A stretch of 38,138 nt of DNA from Deltaproteobacteria bacterium (GCA_024636155.1 JAGXHM010000082.1:1-38138), one strand, 5' to 3'; positions 1-8,983 are shown, counted from the first letter of the stretch. The notes: generated from the letters alone by a model not told the origin. Program-made: numbers and translations.

Positions 1-47
1 GATTGTGTCTCCGGATGTCGCGGGTTCAAGCCCCGTCACTCACCCCA
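1..47 (+). tRNA. tRNA-His(GTG), 3' part only
   Basis: The window opens inside a tRNA. Counting back from CCA at 45-47, the discriminator is C44, the acceptor strand is 37-43, the T-arm is 20-36 with a TTCAAGC loop, the variable loop is 15-19, and the anticodon loop is 3-9 with GTG at 5-7. Anticodon GTG and a C discriminator are both hallmarks of tRNA-His. CCA is encoded. The 5' half lies outside the window. It is followed by tRNA-Leu and tig, the order I recall from Geobacter relatives. Confidence 0.88.
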
Positions 48-139
48 TAAATTTTCGGGCCTGTTTTTTCCCGTCAACCCCTCAGTCTGTGGCGGGTCTC
101 CCGGGAAAAGTCGGGCCTTAATTGTTTGTAAATCAAATT

Positions 140-224
140 GCGAGTGTGGTGGAATTGGCAGACACGCTAGATTTAGGATCTAGTGCCGTAAGGTGTGGGA
201 GTTCGAGTCTCCCCACTCGCACCA
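140..224 (+). tRNA. tRNA-Leu(TAG)
   Basis: An 85-nt class II tRNA with encoded CCA. Acceptor strands are 140-146 (GCGAGTG) and 214-220 (CACTCGC), the discriminator is A221 and CCA is 222-224. The anticodon stem CTAGA/TCTAG encloses the loop TTTAGGA, giving anticodon TAG for CUN leucine codons. The long variable arm expected of tRNA-Leu is present, and the T-loop is TTCGAGT. The gene lies 92 nt upstream of tig and could be cotranscribed with it. Confidence 0.95.
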
Positions 225-316
225 ATTATTTCAGCGAACAAATTCTTATTAAGATTGTTGCCAGTTTCTGTGCTAAGTCTGCACAGTGGTTGGGAGAGGA
301 AACAAGGAGCGAGCGC

Positions 317-1660
317 ATGAATGTCAAAGTTGAAGATGTCAGCAGTATCAAAAAGAAACTGATCTTTGAGGTCGCCTCAGAGCAGGTCGACAATGAAATT
401 CGTAAAGCTTTCCAGAAGATCGGCAAGACAGCCAAGATCAAAGGCTTTCGTGCTGGTAAGATACCCGTATCTGTCCTGGAACAATATTATGGCGGTCAGA
501 TGGAGCAGGACGTTTTGACCAGCCTGATTAATGCGACTTATTTCAAGGCTCTGCAGGAGAATGACATCCCGGCTGTCGGTGAACCAAGTATTGTCGAGAG
601 TAGTGGCATCAACAAAGGTGAAGCGTTTACCTATGAGGCTGAAGTTGAAATCAAGCCGGATGTGACGGCGAAAGATTACACTAAATTATCCCTTGAGAAA
701 GAAACGTTTGTTGCCGACCCCAAGATCCCGGAAGGGCGACTTGAGGAGATGAGGACGTCCAAGGCTCAGGTCGAAGTCACCAAGCGTGAAAAAGCCAGCA
801 AGGGTGATTCGGTTGTGATCGATTTTGAAGGATTTATCGGTGACGATGCGTTTGCCGGTGGTAAAGGCGATGATTACGTTCTTGAACTCGGCTCCGGGTC
901 TTTTATTCCTGGCTTTGAAGAGCAGGTCATCGGTATGCAGCGCGAAGAGGCGAAGGACATCGAAGTTTCATTTCCCGAAGAGTATGGCCAGGCCGAATTA
1001 GCTGGCAAACCGGCAACATTTAAAGTCGTACTGAAAGAGATTAAGGAAAAAGTTCTTCCTGACCTCGACGATGAGTTTGCCAAAAGTTTTGGTGTCGATA
1101 CACTTGCAGAACTCAAAGAGCAGTTGCAGAAGGACTATGAAACTCAGGAGACCAATCGGATCGAAAATGATCTGCGTGGAAAGCTGGTCAATACGCTGAT
1201 CGAAAGCAACCCGCTTGAGGTGCCTGAAGCGATGATCGCCAAGCAGCTTGCTTATATGTATGAGAATATTACCAACCGCATGCAGTCACAGGGCATGACG
1301 CCGGAGATGTTGGGCATTACGCCTGAAAATTTCCGTGAAAATTACCGGACGACGGCGATTGAACAGGTCAGTGGCAACTTGCTTCTCGAAGCAATCGGGC
1401 GTCAGGAAAAGATTGTTGCCGATGAGTCAGAAATTGACGCCAAGCTGGAAGAAATTGCCACTATGGCCAACGCTCCTCTTGATATGGTGAAGAAGTATTA
1501 TGCCAGTGCTGAGGCCCGCAGCGGTTTGATGGCACAGATTGCCGAAGAGAAAGTTGTCGCTTTTCTTCTGGAGAGTGCCAAAGTGAAAGAGGTCGCTGCC
1601 GAAAAAACCAAAGCGCCAAAAAAGAAAAGTGAGAAGAAGGCCGAGAAGGAGGACGTATGA
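317..1660 (+). CDS. tig: Trigger factor (ribosome-associated chaperone/prolyl isomerase)
   Basis: A 447-residue trigger factor, the chaperone that docks at the ribosomal exit tunnel and shields nascent chains in the cytoplasm. The ribosome-docking signature GFRAGK sits at residues 43-48, where the family has it. An FKBP-like prolyl isomerase domain follows (about 150-245, beginning [11 protein letters not shown]), then the helical C-terminal arms and a Lys-rich tail. Start ATG317 is chosen because AAGGAG at 304-309 precedes it and the family N-terminus ([10 protein letters not shown]) begins there; the frame stays open upstream into tRNA-Leu, which is not coding. The stop overlaps the clpP start (ATGA), so the two are translationally coupled. 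Confidence 0.97.
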   Translation: MNVKVEDVSSIKKKLIFEVASEQVDNEIRKAFQKIGKTAKIKGFRAGKIPVSVLEQYYGGQMEQDVLTSLINATYFKALQENDIPAVGEPSIVESSGINKGEAFTYEAEVEIKPDVTAKDYTKLSLEKETFVADPKIPEGRLEEMRTSKAQVEVTKREKASKGDSVVIDFEGFIGDDAFAGGKGDDYVLELGSGSFIPGFEEQVIGMQREEAKDIEVSFPEEYGQAELAGKPATFKVVLKEIKEKVLPDLDDEFAKSFGVDTLAELKEQLQKDYETQETNRIENDLRGKLVNTLIESNPLEVPEAMIAKQLAYMYENITNRMQSQGMTPEMLGITPENFRENYRTTAIEQVSGNLLLEAIGRQEKIVADESEIDAKLEEIATMANAPLDMVKKYYASAEARSGLMAQIAEEKVVAFLLESAKVKEVAAEKTKAPKKKSEKKAEKEDV

Positions 1661-2241
1661 ACTTGATTCCGATGGTCGTGGAGCAAACCGGTCGCGGTGA
1701 ACGCTCTTATGATATCTATTCTCGACTTCTCAAGGATCGGATTATCTTTCTGGGTGGTGGAATTGACGATCACCTGGCCAACCTGATCATTGCTCAGATG
1801 CTCTTCCTCGAATCAGAGGATGCCGAAAAAGATATTCATCTGTACATCAACTCACCGGGCGGTGTCGTCACTGCTGGAATGGCGATCTACGATACCATGC
1901 AATACCTCAAAGCGCCCGTGTCGACCATCTGTGTCGGTCAGGCAGCAAGTATGGGGGCTTTGTTGCTCGCTTCTGGTACCGCAGGTAAGCGCTACTCCCT
2001 GCCAAACTCGCGAATTATGATTCATCAGCCACTAGGCGGTTTTCAGGGGCAGGCAACGGATATCAGTATTCATGCTCAGGAAATTTTACGTCTGAAAGAT
2101 TCACTCAATCACATCATGGCCGACCACACCGGGCAGGAATTCAGCAGGGTGTCGGCTGACACGGAACGAGATTTCTTCATGGGTAGCGAAGCTGCTAAAG
2201 AGTATGGTATCATCGACGACATAGTAATCAGGAAGAACTGA
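1657..2241 (+). CDS. clpP: ATP-dependent Clp protease proteolytic subunit
   Basis: A 194-residue serine peptidase, the tetradecameric proteolytic barrel that works with ClpX. The catalytic triad is visible: Ser98 in GQAASMG, His123 in MIHQP and Asp172 in the ERDFF segment, at the spacing of E. coli ClpP. The length is normal. The start ATG overlaps the tig stop by 4 nt, and clpX follows after 20 nt, so tig-clpP-clpX is one operon. The N-terminus [10 protein letters not shown] is the typical mature-like start for this lineage. Confidence 0.98.
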   Translation: MNLIPMVVEQTGRGERSYDIYSRLLKDRIIFLGGGIDDHLANLIIAQMLFLESEDAEKDIHLYINSPGGVVTAGMAIYDTMQYLKAPVSTICVGQAASMGALLLASGTAGKRYSLPNSRIMIHQPLGGFQGQATDISIHAQEILRLKDSLNHIMADHTGQEFSRVSADTERDFFMGSEAAKEYGIIDDIVIRKN

Positions 2242-2261
2242 ATTTCCCAAGAGGTGAAGCT

Positions 2262-3509
2262 GTGACGAAAAAGAGTGGCCATGGAGACCAATTGACCTGT
2301 TCGTTTTGTGGTAAAGAGCAGGAAGAAGCTAAGAAGCTGATTGCCGGCCCGGCAGTCTATATTTGCGACGAATGCATTGAGCTGTGTAAGGATATTATCG
2401 CCGAAGAGGCGCAGCTTGAAGAGGCTCCTCTGGCTAACGGCAAACTGCCGAAGCCGGTTGAAATTAAAGAAACTCTGGATGACTACGTCGTCGGCCAGGA
2501 ACGCGCCAAAAAGGTACTGGCCGTTGCTGTATATAACCATTACAAGCGTGTCGAGGCTTCTGAAAAGGCTGGTGATGTCGAAATCCAGAAAAGCAACATC
2601 CTCCTGCTTGGCCCTACCGGCAGCGGCAAAACCTTGCTGGCTCAAACTCTGGCCAGAGTCCTTGACGTTCCCTTCGCGATAGCCGATGCAACCAATTTGA
2701 CTGAGGCTGGTTATGTCGGTGAAGATGTCGAAAATATTATCCTGAGCCTTTTGCAATCCGCTGATTATGATCTGGAAAAAGCTCAGAAAGGTATCATTTA
2801 TATTGACGAAGTCGACAAAATCGCCCGCAAGTCTGATTCACCTTCAATTACCAGAGATGTTTCCGGTGAAGGCGTACAGCAGGCGCTGCTCAAAATTATC
2901 GAAGGTACAATAGCCAGTGTTCCACCGAAGGGTGGCCGTAAACACCCGCAACAGGAATTCCTTAAAGTTGACACTACCAATATTCTGTTTATTTGTGGCG
3001 GTGCTTTCTCGGGCCTTGAAACAGTCATTGATCAGCGGGTCGGGTCCAAAACCATGGGGTTTGGTGCTGATCATGTGAAGAAAGTTGATCAGCAGATAGG
3101 TGAGATCCTCTGTAAAGTTGAACCTGGAGATCTGCTCAAGTATGGCCTGATCCCCGAGTTCATAGGCCGACTGCCGATCGTGGCAACGCTTGATGAGTTG
3201 GATGAGGAAGCGCTGGTCAGAATCCTTTGTGAACCGAAGAACGCTCTGATCAAACAGTACCAAAAGCTTTTCGATATGGAGAACGTTAAACTCAAGTTTA
3301 CCGATGGTGCCTTGGTTGCCGTTTCTCAAGAGGCCCTCAAGCGTAAGACTGGGGCACGAGGGCTACGTTCGATCCTTGAAAATGCTATGCTTGAAGTCAT
3401 GTATGATATCCCTTCCCAGAATCGTGTCAGAGAAGTTCTTATCAACGAAGATGTGATTTTTAAGGGAACCCAGCCTGTAATTGTCTACGAATGTGCCGAG
3501 TCGGCCTGA
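2262..3509 (+). CDS. clpX: ATP-dependent Clp protease ATPase subunit ClpX
   Basis: A 415-residue AAA+ unfoldase that recognises, unfolds and feeds substrates to ClpP. The N-terminal zinc-binding domain has Cys13, Cys16, Cys35 and Cys38. Walker A is GPTGSGKT at 117-124, the pore loop is GYVG at 150-153, and Walker B is IIYIDE ending near 183. An MGF loop in the usual ClpP-docking position and a C-terminal small domain complete a full-length protein. The start is GTG2262 behind an AAGAGGTG Shine-Dalgarno at 2250-2257. lon follows 42 nt downstream. Confidence 0.98.
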   Translation: MTKKSGHGDQLTCSFCGKEQEEAKKLIAGPAVYICDECIELCKDIIAEEAQLEEAPLANGKLPKPVEIKETLDDYVVGQERAKKVLAVAVYNHYKRVEASEKAGDVEIQKSNILLLGPTGSGKTLLAQTLARVLDVPFAIADATNLTEAGYVGEDVENIILSLLQSADYDLEKAQKGIIYIDEVDKIARKSDSPSITRDVSGEGVQQALLKIIEGTIASVPPKGGRKHPQQEFLKVDTTNILFICGGAFSGLETVIDQRVGSKTMGFGADHVKKVDQQIGEILCKVEPGDLLKYGLIPEFIGRLPIVATLDELDEEALVRILCEPKNALIKQYQKLFDMENVKLKFTDGALVAVSQEALKRKTGARGLRSILENAMLEVMYDIPSQNRVREVLINEDVIFKGTQPVIVYECAESA

Positions 3510-3551
3510 TAGAACTTCTGTCGGGTTTGTGCTCAGCTGGAAGATATTGAT

Positions 3552-5969
3552 ATGACCGAAATCTCAGAAGACACCTTGCCTGAGCCTCAAAATCCAACCA
3601 CCTTTCCGGTTCTGCCGTTACGGGATATCGTGATTTTTCCGCACATGGTGACACCGCTTTTCGTTGGTCGTCCACGGTCGATTCATGCTTTGGAGTGGGC
3701 AATGGAGCACGACAAGCTGGTGCTTCTCGTCACCCAGAGAGATCCCAAGACCGACGATCCGCTGGCCGATGACCTGTATGACCTGGGAACACTGGGGAAG
3801 GTCGTCCAGATGCTGAAATTGCCGGACGGTACAGTTAAGGTCCTTGTCGAAGGCGAGGTCAGGGCACGACTGATTGATCTGGAATATACCGACGAATGCA
3901 TCTTTGCGTCTTTGCAGAAGTTGCCTGACCAAGAGAGTGACTCTCCCGAACAGGAAGCTTTGATGCGCAGCGTTAGCAACACTTTTGAAGCCTACTCCAA
4001 CCTCAGCAAGAAAATTCCTGCAGAAATGGTGACCTCAATCGCCGGGGTGGAAGAACCCGGTCGCTTTGCTGATACCATCGTTGCACATCTGACGGTACAG
4101 ATTGCCGATAAACAGGAAATCCTGGCAGAAATGGATTCTCTGCAGCGCCTGGAAAAACTTCTGGCACTCATGGAACGTGAGGTTGAAATCCTGCAGATTG
4201 AAAAGAAAATCCGCAATCGCGTCAAGAGCCAGATGGAGCGCAGCCAGAAGGAGTATTATCTCAACGAGCAGATGCGTGCCATCCAGAAGGAGCTTGGTGA
4301 AAAGGACGAATTCAAACAGGAACTACGTGAGCTGGAAGAAAAGATTGAGAAGTCGCGTATGTCTAAAGAGGCAACAGAAAAAGCGAATGCGGAATTGCGC
4401 AAGCTTAAAATGATGTCGCCCATGTCGGCTGAAGCTACTGTCGTTCGGAATTATCTCGACTGGCTGGTGGCACTACCCTGGAAAAAAAGCACCAAGGACC
4501 AAATTGATCTGGTCAAGGCTGAAGAAATCCTCGAAGAGGATCATTACGGCCTTGAGAAGGTTAAAGAGAGAATTCTTGAATATCTGGCCGTGCAGGCTTT
4601 GGTGAAAAAAATCAAGGGACCGATTCTCTGCCTGGTTGGTCCTCCTGGTGTCGGCAAAACGTCGCTTGGTCGTTCGGTCGCTAGAGCTATGGGACGAAAG
4701 TTTCTCCGGGTTTCACTTGGCGGCGTTCGTGACGAGGCTGAAATTCGCGGTCATCGCCGTACCTATATCGGTGCCATGCCCGGCAAGGTTATTCAAGGCA
4801 TACGTAAAGTTGCTGTGCGTAACCCGGTCTTTCTTCTTGACGAAGTCGATAAAATGAGTACGGATTTCCGTGGTGATCCATCCTCGGCCCTTCTGGAAGT
4901 TCTGGATCCTGAACAGAACAACACGTTTGGCGACCATTTCCTCGACGTTGATTATGACCTTTCTTCGGTGATGTTTATCGCTACAGCCAACACGCTTCAA
5001 TCGGTCCCTGGTCCTCTGCGTGATCGTATGGAAGTGATTCGCATCGAGGGCTATACCGAAGAAGAAAAAGCCCATATCGCAGAGCGTTACCTGTTACCAA
5101 AACAGTTGGAAACTCACGGGCTCAAGGAAGGTCAGATCAAATTTTCCGAGGGCGCACTGCTTGAGATTATCCGTCACTATACCAGGGAAGCAGGAGTGCG
5201 TAGCCTTGAGCGTGAGATTGCCAATGTGTTCCGCAAAATCGCCCGTGAGGTCGTTAAGGCTGGTCAACTCGGCAAGCGTTTTCAGGTTGGCGCCCGGCAG
5301 ATCAAAAAATACCTTGGTGTACCACGTTACAGCTATGGAGCTCGGGAAGAGGAACACAAGATAGGTCTGGTCAATGGACTGGCCTGGACTGAAGTTGGTG
5401 GTGAATTGCTCAATGTTGAGGTGACTATTTTGTCCGGTAAGGGCAACTTGACTGTTACCGGTAAACTAGGTGAGGTGATGCGTGAATCCGCGCAGGCGGC
5501 ACTCAGCTATGTGCGCTCCCGGTGGTTGGAGTTGGGTCTGGCAGAAGATTTTTATAGTAGCTTTGACATTCATATCCACGTTCCAGAAGGTGCCATACCA
5601 AAGGATGGACCTTCCGCTGGCATCACCATGGCAACGGCTATTGCTTCAGCACTGACTGGGCTTGCTGTAGATCAGGGCCTGGCGATGACGGGTGAAATTA
5701 CTTTGCGTGGTCGAGTGTTGGCGATCGGTGGCCTCAAAGAGAAATTACTGGCGGCCAAGCGCGCTGGTATTCATCGGGTTCTGATTCCGCAAGAAAACGA
5801 AAAGAATCTTGAGGAAATCCCCATGACAATCCGCCGTGCTTTGAATATTCGCCCCGTCGCCCACATGGATGAGGTTCTAGACGCTGCGATTATAGGGCTT
5901 GTTCCTGTGTCAGGATTGTCTGATAACGCCGATTATGCAGCGAACCTTGAAAAATCGGTTCATCATTGA
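3552..5969 (+). CDS. lon: ATP-dependent Lon protease (LonA)
   Basis: An 805-residue LonA. It has the N-terminal LON substrate-binding domain ([20 protein letters not shown], about 18-37), a long coiled-coil helical region, an AAA+ domain with Walker A GPPGVGKT at 363-370, and a C-terminal peptidase domain with the Ser-Lys dyad Ser688 (KDGPSAG) and Lys731 (GGLKEK). The 43-residue dyad spacing is the family value. Lon degrades misfolded and short-lived regulatory proteins in the cytoplasm. Start ATG3552 gives an N-terminus of normal length. It closes the tig-clp-lon block; HU follows under its own promoter. Confidence 0.98.
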   Translation: MTEISEDTLPEPQNPTTFPVLPLRDIVIFPHMVTPLFVGRPRSIHALEWAMEHDKLVLLVTQRDPKTDDPLADDLYDLGTLGKVVQMLKLPDGTVKVLVEGEVRARLIDLEYTDECIFASLQKLPDQESDSPEQEALMRSVSNTFEAYSNLSKKIPAEMVTSIAGVEEPGRFADTIVAHLTVQIADKQEILAEMDSLQRLEKLLALMEREVEILQIEKKIRNRVKSQMERSQKEYYLNEQMRAIQKELGEKDEFKQELRELEEKIEKSRMSKEATEKANAELRKLKMMSPMSAEATVVRNYLDWLVALPWKKSTKDQIDLVKAEEILEEDHYGLEKVKERILEYLAVQALVKKIKGPILCLVGPPGVGKTSLGRSVARAMGRKFLRVSLGGVRDEAEIRGHRRTYIGAMPGKVIQGIRKVAVRNPVFLLDEVDKMSTDFRGDPSSALLEVLDPEQNNTFGDHFLDVDYDLSSVMFIATANTLQSVPGPLRDRMEVIRIEGYTEEEKAHIAERYLLPKQLETHGLKEGQIKFSEGALLEIIRHYTREAGVRSLEREIANVFRKIAREVVKAGQLGKRFQVGARQIKKYLGVPRYSYGAREEEHKIGLVNGLAWTEVGGELLNVEVTILSGKGNLTVTGKLGEVMRESAQAALSYVRSRWLELGLAEDFYSSFDIHIHVPEGAIPKDGPSAGITMATAIASALTGLAVDQGLAMTGEITLRGRVLAIGGLKEKLLAAKRAGIHRVLIPQENEKNLEEIPMTIRRALNIRPVAHMDEVLDAAIIGLVPVSGLSDNADYAANLEKSVHH

Positions 5970-5989
5970 CCGTTTCGTCCAATTATTGC

Positions 5990-6019
5990 TTGACTGAATT
6001 TTGAAGCGTCTGTTATAAA
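5990..6019 (+). promoter_or_regulatory. Sigma-70 promoter for hup
   Basis: TTGACT at 5990-5995 and TATAAA at 6014-6019 are separated by 18 bp, a near-consensus housekeeping promoter in the 102-bp gap between lon and the HU gene. It implies that HU is transcribed independently of the protease operon, with a leader of roughly 45 nt. Confidence 0.7.
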
Positions 6020-6071
6020 TTAGTTCGTTTTCAGCAGGGCTTAATCATTCTTTTACGCGTGGAGGTATGTT

Positions 6072-6344
6072 GTGACTAAAGCAGATCTTGTTAATTCAAT
6101 TGCAGAAAAAGCGGGGCTGAGCAAGGCCGATGCAGAGAAGGCACTGAAAGCATTTACCGATGCTGTTACAGATGCTCTGAAAGCTGGCGAGAAAGTCTCT
6201 TTGGTTGGTTTTGGTACTTTCAGCGTGGGCGATCGTGCTGCACGTCAGGGGCAGAATCCTCAGACTGGCGCCAAGATCAATATTCCAGCTGCCAAGGTTC
6301 CTAAATTCAAGGCTGGTAAGGCTTTGAAAGACGCCATCAACTAA
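6072..6344 (+). CDS. hup: DNA-binding protein HU
   Basis: A 90-residue bacterial HU/IHF-family histone-like protein that bends and compacts DNA in the nucleoid. The family signature is clear: [16 protein letters not shown] at the N-terminus, [14 protein letters not shown] in the middle, the beta-arm tip QNPQTG with its intercalating proline, and [15 protein letters not shown] at the end. Length is exactly typical. The start is GTG6072, 5 nt behind GGAGGT at 6061-6066. Homodimeric HU is more likely than IHF because the arm sequence is HU-like and it lies in the usual place beside lon. Confidence 0.96.
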   Translation: MTKADLVNSIAEKAGLSKADAEKALKAFTDAVTDALKAGEKVSLVGFGTFSVGDRAARQGQNPQTGAKINIPAAKVPKFKAGKALKDAIN

Positions 6345-6404
6345 TTAAAGTTTGAGGTGCAGTGACATCAGGACCAGCCTTGATGACACTGTGGAAAAGA
6401 ATGA

Positions 6405-6454
6405 AAGCAGGAAACGTTAAAAAGGGTTTCCCCTACCGCGTTTCCTGTTTTCTG
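6405..6454 (+). terminator. Rho-independent terminator after hup
   Basis: CAGGAAACG at 6408-6416 pairs perfectly with CGTTTCCTG at 6439-6447. The stem can be extended outward through A-T and G-U pairs, and a TTTTCTGTCTGTT tract follows. The loop (about 22 nt) holds a small inner GGG/CCC stem. It separates hup from the tRNA cluster. Confidence 0.7.
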
Positions 6455-6462
6455 TCTGTTGC

Positions 6463-6539
6463 GGGGCTGTAGTAGAGTCGGTTACAACATCGGCCTGTCA
6501 CGCCGGAGGTCGCGGGTTCGAGTCCCGTCAGCCCCGCCA
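6463..6539 (+). tRNA. tRNA-Asp(GTC), first copy
   Basis: A 77-nt tRNA with encoded CCA. The acceptor pair is GGGGCTG (6463-6469) with CAGCCCC, the discriminator is G6536 and CCA is 6537-6539. The anticodon loop CTGTCAC gives GTC (Asp). The T-loop is TTCGAGT. It is followed by tRNA-Val and a second nearly identical tRNA-Asp. Confidence 0.95.
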
Positions 6540-6549
6540 TTTTAAATTT

Positions 6550-6625
6550 GGGCGAATAGCTCAGCTGGGAGAGCATCGGCCTTACAAGCCGAGGGTCACA
6601 GGTTCGAGCCCTGTTTCGCCCACCA
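6550..6625 (+). tRNA. tRNA-Val(TAC)
   Basis: A 76-nt tRNA. The acceptor pair is GGGCGAA with TTCGCCC, the discriminator is A6622 and CCA is 6623-6625. The D-arm reads GCTCAGCTGGGAGAGC. The anticodon stem TCGGC/GCCGA encloses CTTACAA, giving TAC (Val, GUA). It lies between two tRNA-Asp copies. Confidence 0.95.
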
Positions 6626-6640
6626 ATTAACATTTGTTCG

Positions 6641-6717
6641 GGGGCTGTAGTAGAGTCGGTTACAACATCGGCCTGTCACGCCGGAGGTCGCGGGTTCAAG
6701 TCCCGTCAGCCCCGCCA
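6641..6717 (+). tRNA. tRNA-Asp(GTC), second copy
   Basis: A 77-nt tRNA identical to the first tRNA-Asp except for one T-loop base (TTCAAGT instead of TTCGAGT). The anticodon is GTC and CCA is encoded at 6715-6717. The copies probably arose by local duplication around tRNA-Val. Confidence 0.95.
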
Positions 6718-6722
6718 TTATT

Positions 6723-6766
6723 AATCAAGGCGATTCCTTTAGTGGGAGTCGCCTTGATTGTTTTCT
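6723..6766 (+). terminator. Rho-independent terminator of the tRNA cluster
   Basis: A 15-bp stem is formed by 6723-6737 and 6745-6759 (one G-U pair), with a 7-nt loop and a following GTTTT tract. It closes the Asp-Val-Asp unit just before the promoter of the next operon. Confidence 0.88.
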
Positions 6767-6772
6767 GACAAA

Positions 6773-6801
6773 TTGACTTTGAAATTGTTGTTTTATATAT
6801 T
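6773..6801 (+). promoter_or_regulatory. Sigma-70 promoter of the PpiC-NHL operon
   Basis: TTGACT at 6773-6778 and TATATT at 6796-6801 are separated by exactly 17 bp. Nothing else lies between the tRNA terminator and the prolyl isomerase gene except the palindrome at 6802-6823, which would cover the transcription start near 6808. Confidence 0.72.
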
Positions 6802-6823
6802 GCACACGTTGATCAACGTGTGC
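6802..6823 (+). promoter_or_regulatory. Perfect 22-bp palindrome, probable operator
   Basis: GCACACGTTGA is followed directly by its exact reverse complement, so the 22 bases are two-fold symmetric with no spacer. It abuts the -10 element and spans the expected start site. That is the position of a repressor operator; a spacerless palindrome fits a dimeric regulator better than an RNA hairpin. No regulator gene lies beside it. Confidence 0.6.
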
Positions 6824-6882
6824 AGATTGAGATGTACATATTCAGAACTTTAGATTGAAACTTTAAGGAGAAACCTACATTG

Positions 6883-7848
6883 ATGCGTTTTCTGAGCGGA
6901 ATGATTTTCGTTGCGGTAGCCCTGATGTTTGTCTGTCACCCGCTTGCTGCTTTTGCTGAGCAGGATGCTCAGGTTGCGGTCAAGGTTGCCAAGGTCGGGA
7001 ATTTGGTAATAACTCAAACAGATATCGATCTCCGGGCTCAAAAGATTTTGCCGATGCAGGTCAGCTTCCATGGCTCACTAGATAGTGAGAAAATTGCCAA
7101 GATTAAGCAAGAGGCTCTTGGTGAGTTGGTTGAACGTGCCTATAAGGTGCAGTATGCCATCAACAGTGAGATATCTATTGACGCGATTGCTTTTGAGACG
7201 GAATGGCAGAAGAGGTTGAGTGAGAATAAGCGGTTGGCAGACAATGCACATACCCCCCAGGCGAGCAAAATCAAGGCAGACCTTTACCTCGACTTGCTCA
7301 CTAAAAAGGCCGAGGAGGTTGCCGTTGATGAACAGATCACGGTCACTGATGAAGATGTTGTTGCTTACTATGCAGAGAACAAAAAAAGATACTTTCGCCC
7401 GAAACAATTCACTGCCAGTCATGTCTTTGTGAAGGTCGACCCTTCTGACAATGCTGAGGAAAAAGAAGTGAAGCGTGCTCGAGCTGAAGTATTGTTTAAA
7501 AGAGCCATTGCTGGTGAGGATTTCTACAACCTGGCATATTATGAATCTGATGACCGGAGCAAGTATGTGGGGGGTAGTCTGGGGACCTTTCATGCTGGCC
7601 AGACAGTCCCTGAGTTTGATGCGGCCATCCAGAAAATGGCTCCCGGTGAGATTGTGGGACCTGTTCGCACCATGTATGGCTTTCATGTGATCAAGCTCGA
7701 TGCGGTGGAAGATGAACGTCAGTTAGAGTTTGACGAAGTTTCCGCAAAAATCCGTAGTAGCCTTGTCGAGGCTGAACGCGAGCAAATCTACGAGCAGTGG
7801 ATGTCGAAACTTAAAGAAAAATATTCACTTGAACACTTTGCGCAGTAA
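6883..7848 (+). CDS. Periplasmic SurA/PpiC-type peptidyl-prolyl isomerase
   Basis: A 321-residue exported parvulin-type prolyl cis-trans isomerase/chaperone. A signal peptide (basic MRF, hydrophobic core, cleavage near AAFA-EQ) is followed by a SurA-like N-terminal helical region. The parvulin domain (about 170-275) includes FTASHVFVKV, GGSLGTF, VPEFDAAI, GEIVGPV and YGFHVIKL. The family folds outer-membrane and periplasmic proteins; here it precedes an NHL lipoprotein and multiheme cytochromes, so exported redox proteins are plausible clients (inference). AAGGAG at 6865-6870 serves either ATG6883 or TTG6880, so the start is uncertain by one codon. Confidence 0.9.
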   Translation: MRFLSGMIFVAVALMFVCHPLAAFAEQDAQVAVKVAKVGNLVITQTDIDLRAQKILPMQVSFHGSLDSEKIAKIKQEALGELVERAYKVQYAINSEISIDAIAFETEWQKRLSENKRLADNAHTPQASKIKADLYLDLLTKKAEEVAVDEQITVTDEDVVAYYAENKKRYFRPKQFTASHVFVKVDPSDNAEEKEVKRARAEVLFKRAIAGEDFYNLAYYESDDRSKYVGGSLGTFHAGQTVPEFDAAIQKMAPGEIVGPVRTMYGFHVIKLDAVEDERQLEFDEVSAKIRSSLVEAEREQIYEQWMSKLKEKYSLEHFAQ

Positions 7849-7861
7849 TCATCCCACGAGA

Positions 7862-8890
7862 ATGAGCAGAGCGCTATTTTCTCTCTTTCTTTGTCTGGTT
7901 TTGTTGTCAGGCTGTGCAGGGTCTATCTCAGGCCCGGTTCCCTGGCAAGACGAGACTGTTGATCTTGTCTGGCCAGAGTCCCCAGATAAGCCACGTGTCC
8001 GTTACCTCCGTAGTTTGTCTGGCCCTGAGGATTTTAAAGAGAAGAACAAAACCTCTGGTGCTTTGAGCTGGCTGCTTGGTGACCGACAAGAAGAGCCTTC
8101 ATTGCTCAGCCCCTATGCTGTTGCTTCTAATCAATCCGGATCGGTTTGGGTTGCTGACAATGTGGCTCAGTTGCTTTATCGCCTCGATATGGACCGCCGC
8201 AAGGTTGACTATTTTCATGGGTTCTCCGGTCTGAGCCTTGTGTCGCCGAGTGGCGTTGCGGTTGATGATGAACGCCGTCGGGTTTTCTTGTCTGACGCGG
8301 GGCATAAGGAAGTCTTCGTCCTCGACGCTGATGGAAATTATCTCGACAGTTGGGCACCGCCAGGAGGATTTGAGCGTCCGGCTGGATTGGCCCTGGATCC
8401 GGCGGGTCGGTTGCTGGTTGCAGACGCTGCAGGTGGTGCGGTCTACATTTTTAACTCTGATGGATCAATGGCATCAAAGATCCAGAGCAAAGTGAACCCT
8501 GATGGGCGCTTTATCAGACCGCTGAACGTTGCTGTTGGGCCACATGGAGAAATTCTGGTCCTCGATGCTTTTTCATTCCGGGTTGAAGTCCTGGATGCTC
8601 AAGGTGAACTGCTTGGCACCATTGGTGAGCTTGGGGATGCCGCAGGCTATATGGCACGGCCTAAGGGGCTTGCTGTGGACCAGAACGGTCACGTTTTCGT
8701 CTCGGACGCGGCATTTGACAACATTCAGGTCTTTGATATGGCGGGAAATCTACTTATGTTCTGGGGGAGTGCAGGCAGCCAGGCTGGACAGTTTAATCTT
8801 CCTGCGGGCTTGTTTGTAGATCATGAAGGGCGGCTTTTCGTTGCAGACTCTTACAATCACAGGGTCCAGGTCTTTCAGTTGCTTCCTTGA
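7862..8890 (+). CDS. NHL-repeat beta-propeller lipoprotein
   Basis: A 342-residue lipoprotein. A short signal peptide ends in the lipobox LLSGC with Cys18 as the lipidated residue, which argues for ATG7862 over the longer open frame upstream that overlaps the isomerase gene. The rest holds repeated NHL/propeller blades with the pattern P-x-G-(I/L)-A-V-D, ..VFVSDAA..., ...VFD..G, ending with the classic FVADSYNHRVQVF. NHL propellers are binding scaffolds. In Geobacter relatives such lipoproteins often sit with multiheme cytochromes (recalled knowledge). It starts 13 nt after the isomerase stop, so the two are cotranscribed. No enzymatic function can be inferred. Confidence 0.88.
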   Translation: MSRALFSLFLCLVLLSGCAGSISGPVPWQDETVDLVWPESPDKPRVRYLRSLSGPEDFKEKNKTSGALSWLLGDRQEEPSLLSPYAVASNQSGSVWVADNVAQLLYRLDMDRRKVDYFHGFSGLSLVSPSGVAVDDERRRVFLSDAGHKEVFVLDADGNYLDSWAPPGGFERPAGLALDPAGRLLVADAAGGAVYIFNSDGSMASKIQSKVNPDGRFIRPLNVAVGPHGEILVLDAFSFRVEVLDAQGELLGTIGELGDAAGYMARPKGLAVDQNGHVFVSDAAFDNIQVFDMAGNLLMFWGSAGSQAGQFNLPAGLFVDHEGRLFVADSYNHRVQVFQLLP

Positions 8891-8920
8891 TATAAACCAC
8901 AAACAAGCAGTGGGCTTTGA

Positions 8921-8936
8921 TGGCGTGTTTTTTGCA
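8921..8936 (+). promoter_or_regulatory. Sigma-54 (-24/-12) promoter candidate for the cytochromes
   Basis: TGGCGTGTTTTTTGCA matches the RpoN consensus TGGCACG-N4-TTGCW at all fixed positions except two (A5 to G, C6 to T). The invariant GG (8922-8923) and GC (8934-8935) are spaced correctly. It lies in the 93-bp gap between the NHL gene and the first cytochrome, with a predicted start near 8947, about 37 nt before ATG8984. Confidence 0.65.
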
Positions 8937-8983
8937 AGTTTTACCAAGATCAAACTCCTGAATTAATGGTTTAATAGAGAACT

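Noticed and set aside
268-286. CTGTGC/GCACAG hairpin before tig as a terminator
   Set aside because: Only 6 bp and no T-run follows, so read-through from tRNA-Leu into tig is more likely.
122-316. Upstream extension of the trigger factor reading frame
   Set aside because: It runs through tRNA-Leu, lacks a Shine-Dalgarno, and adds residues foreign to the family; ATG317 has AAGGAG and the family N-terminus.
2109-2756. 215-codon minus-strand frame opposite clpP-clpX
   Set aside because: It lies wholly antisense to two strongly conserved genes and shows no recognisable protein features.
6433-6633. Minus-strand frame over the tRNA genes
   Set aside because: Its translation is the familiar artefact of reading tRNA genes antisense; it has no independent support.
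7730-7861. Longer start for the NHL lipoprotein
   Set aside because: It overlaps the end of the isomerase gene and would bury the lipoprotein signal peptide that begins at 7862.
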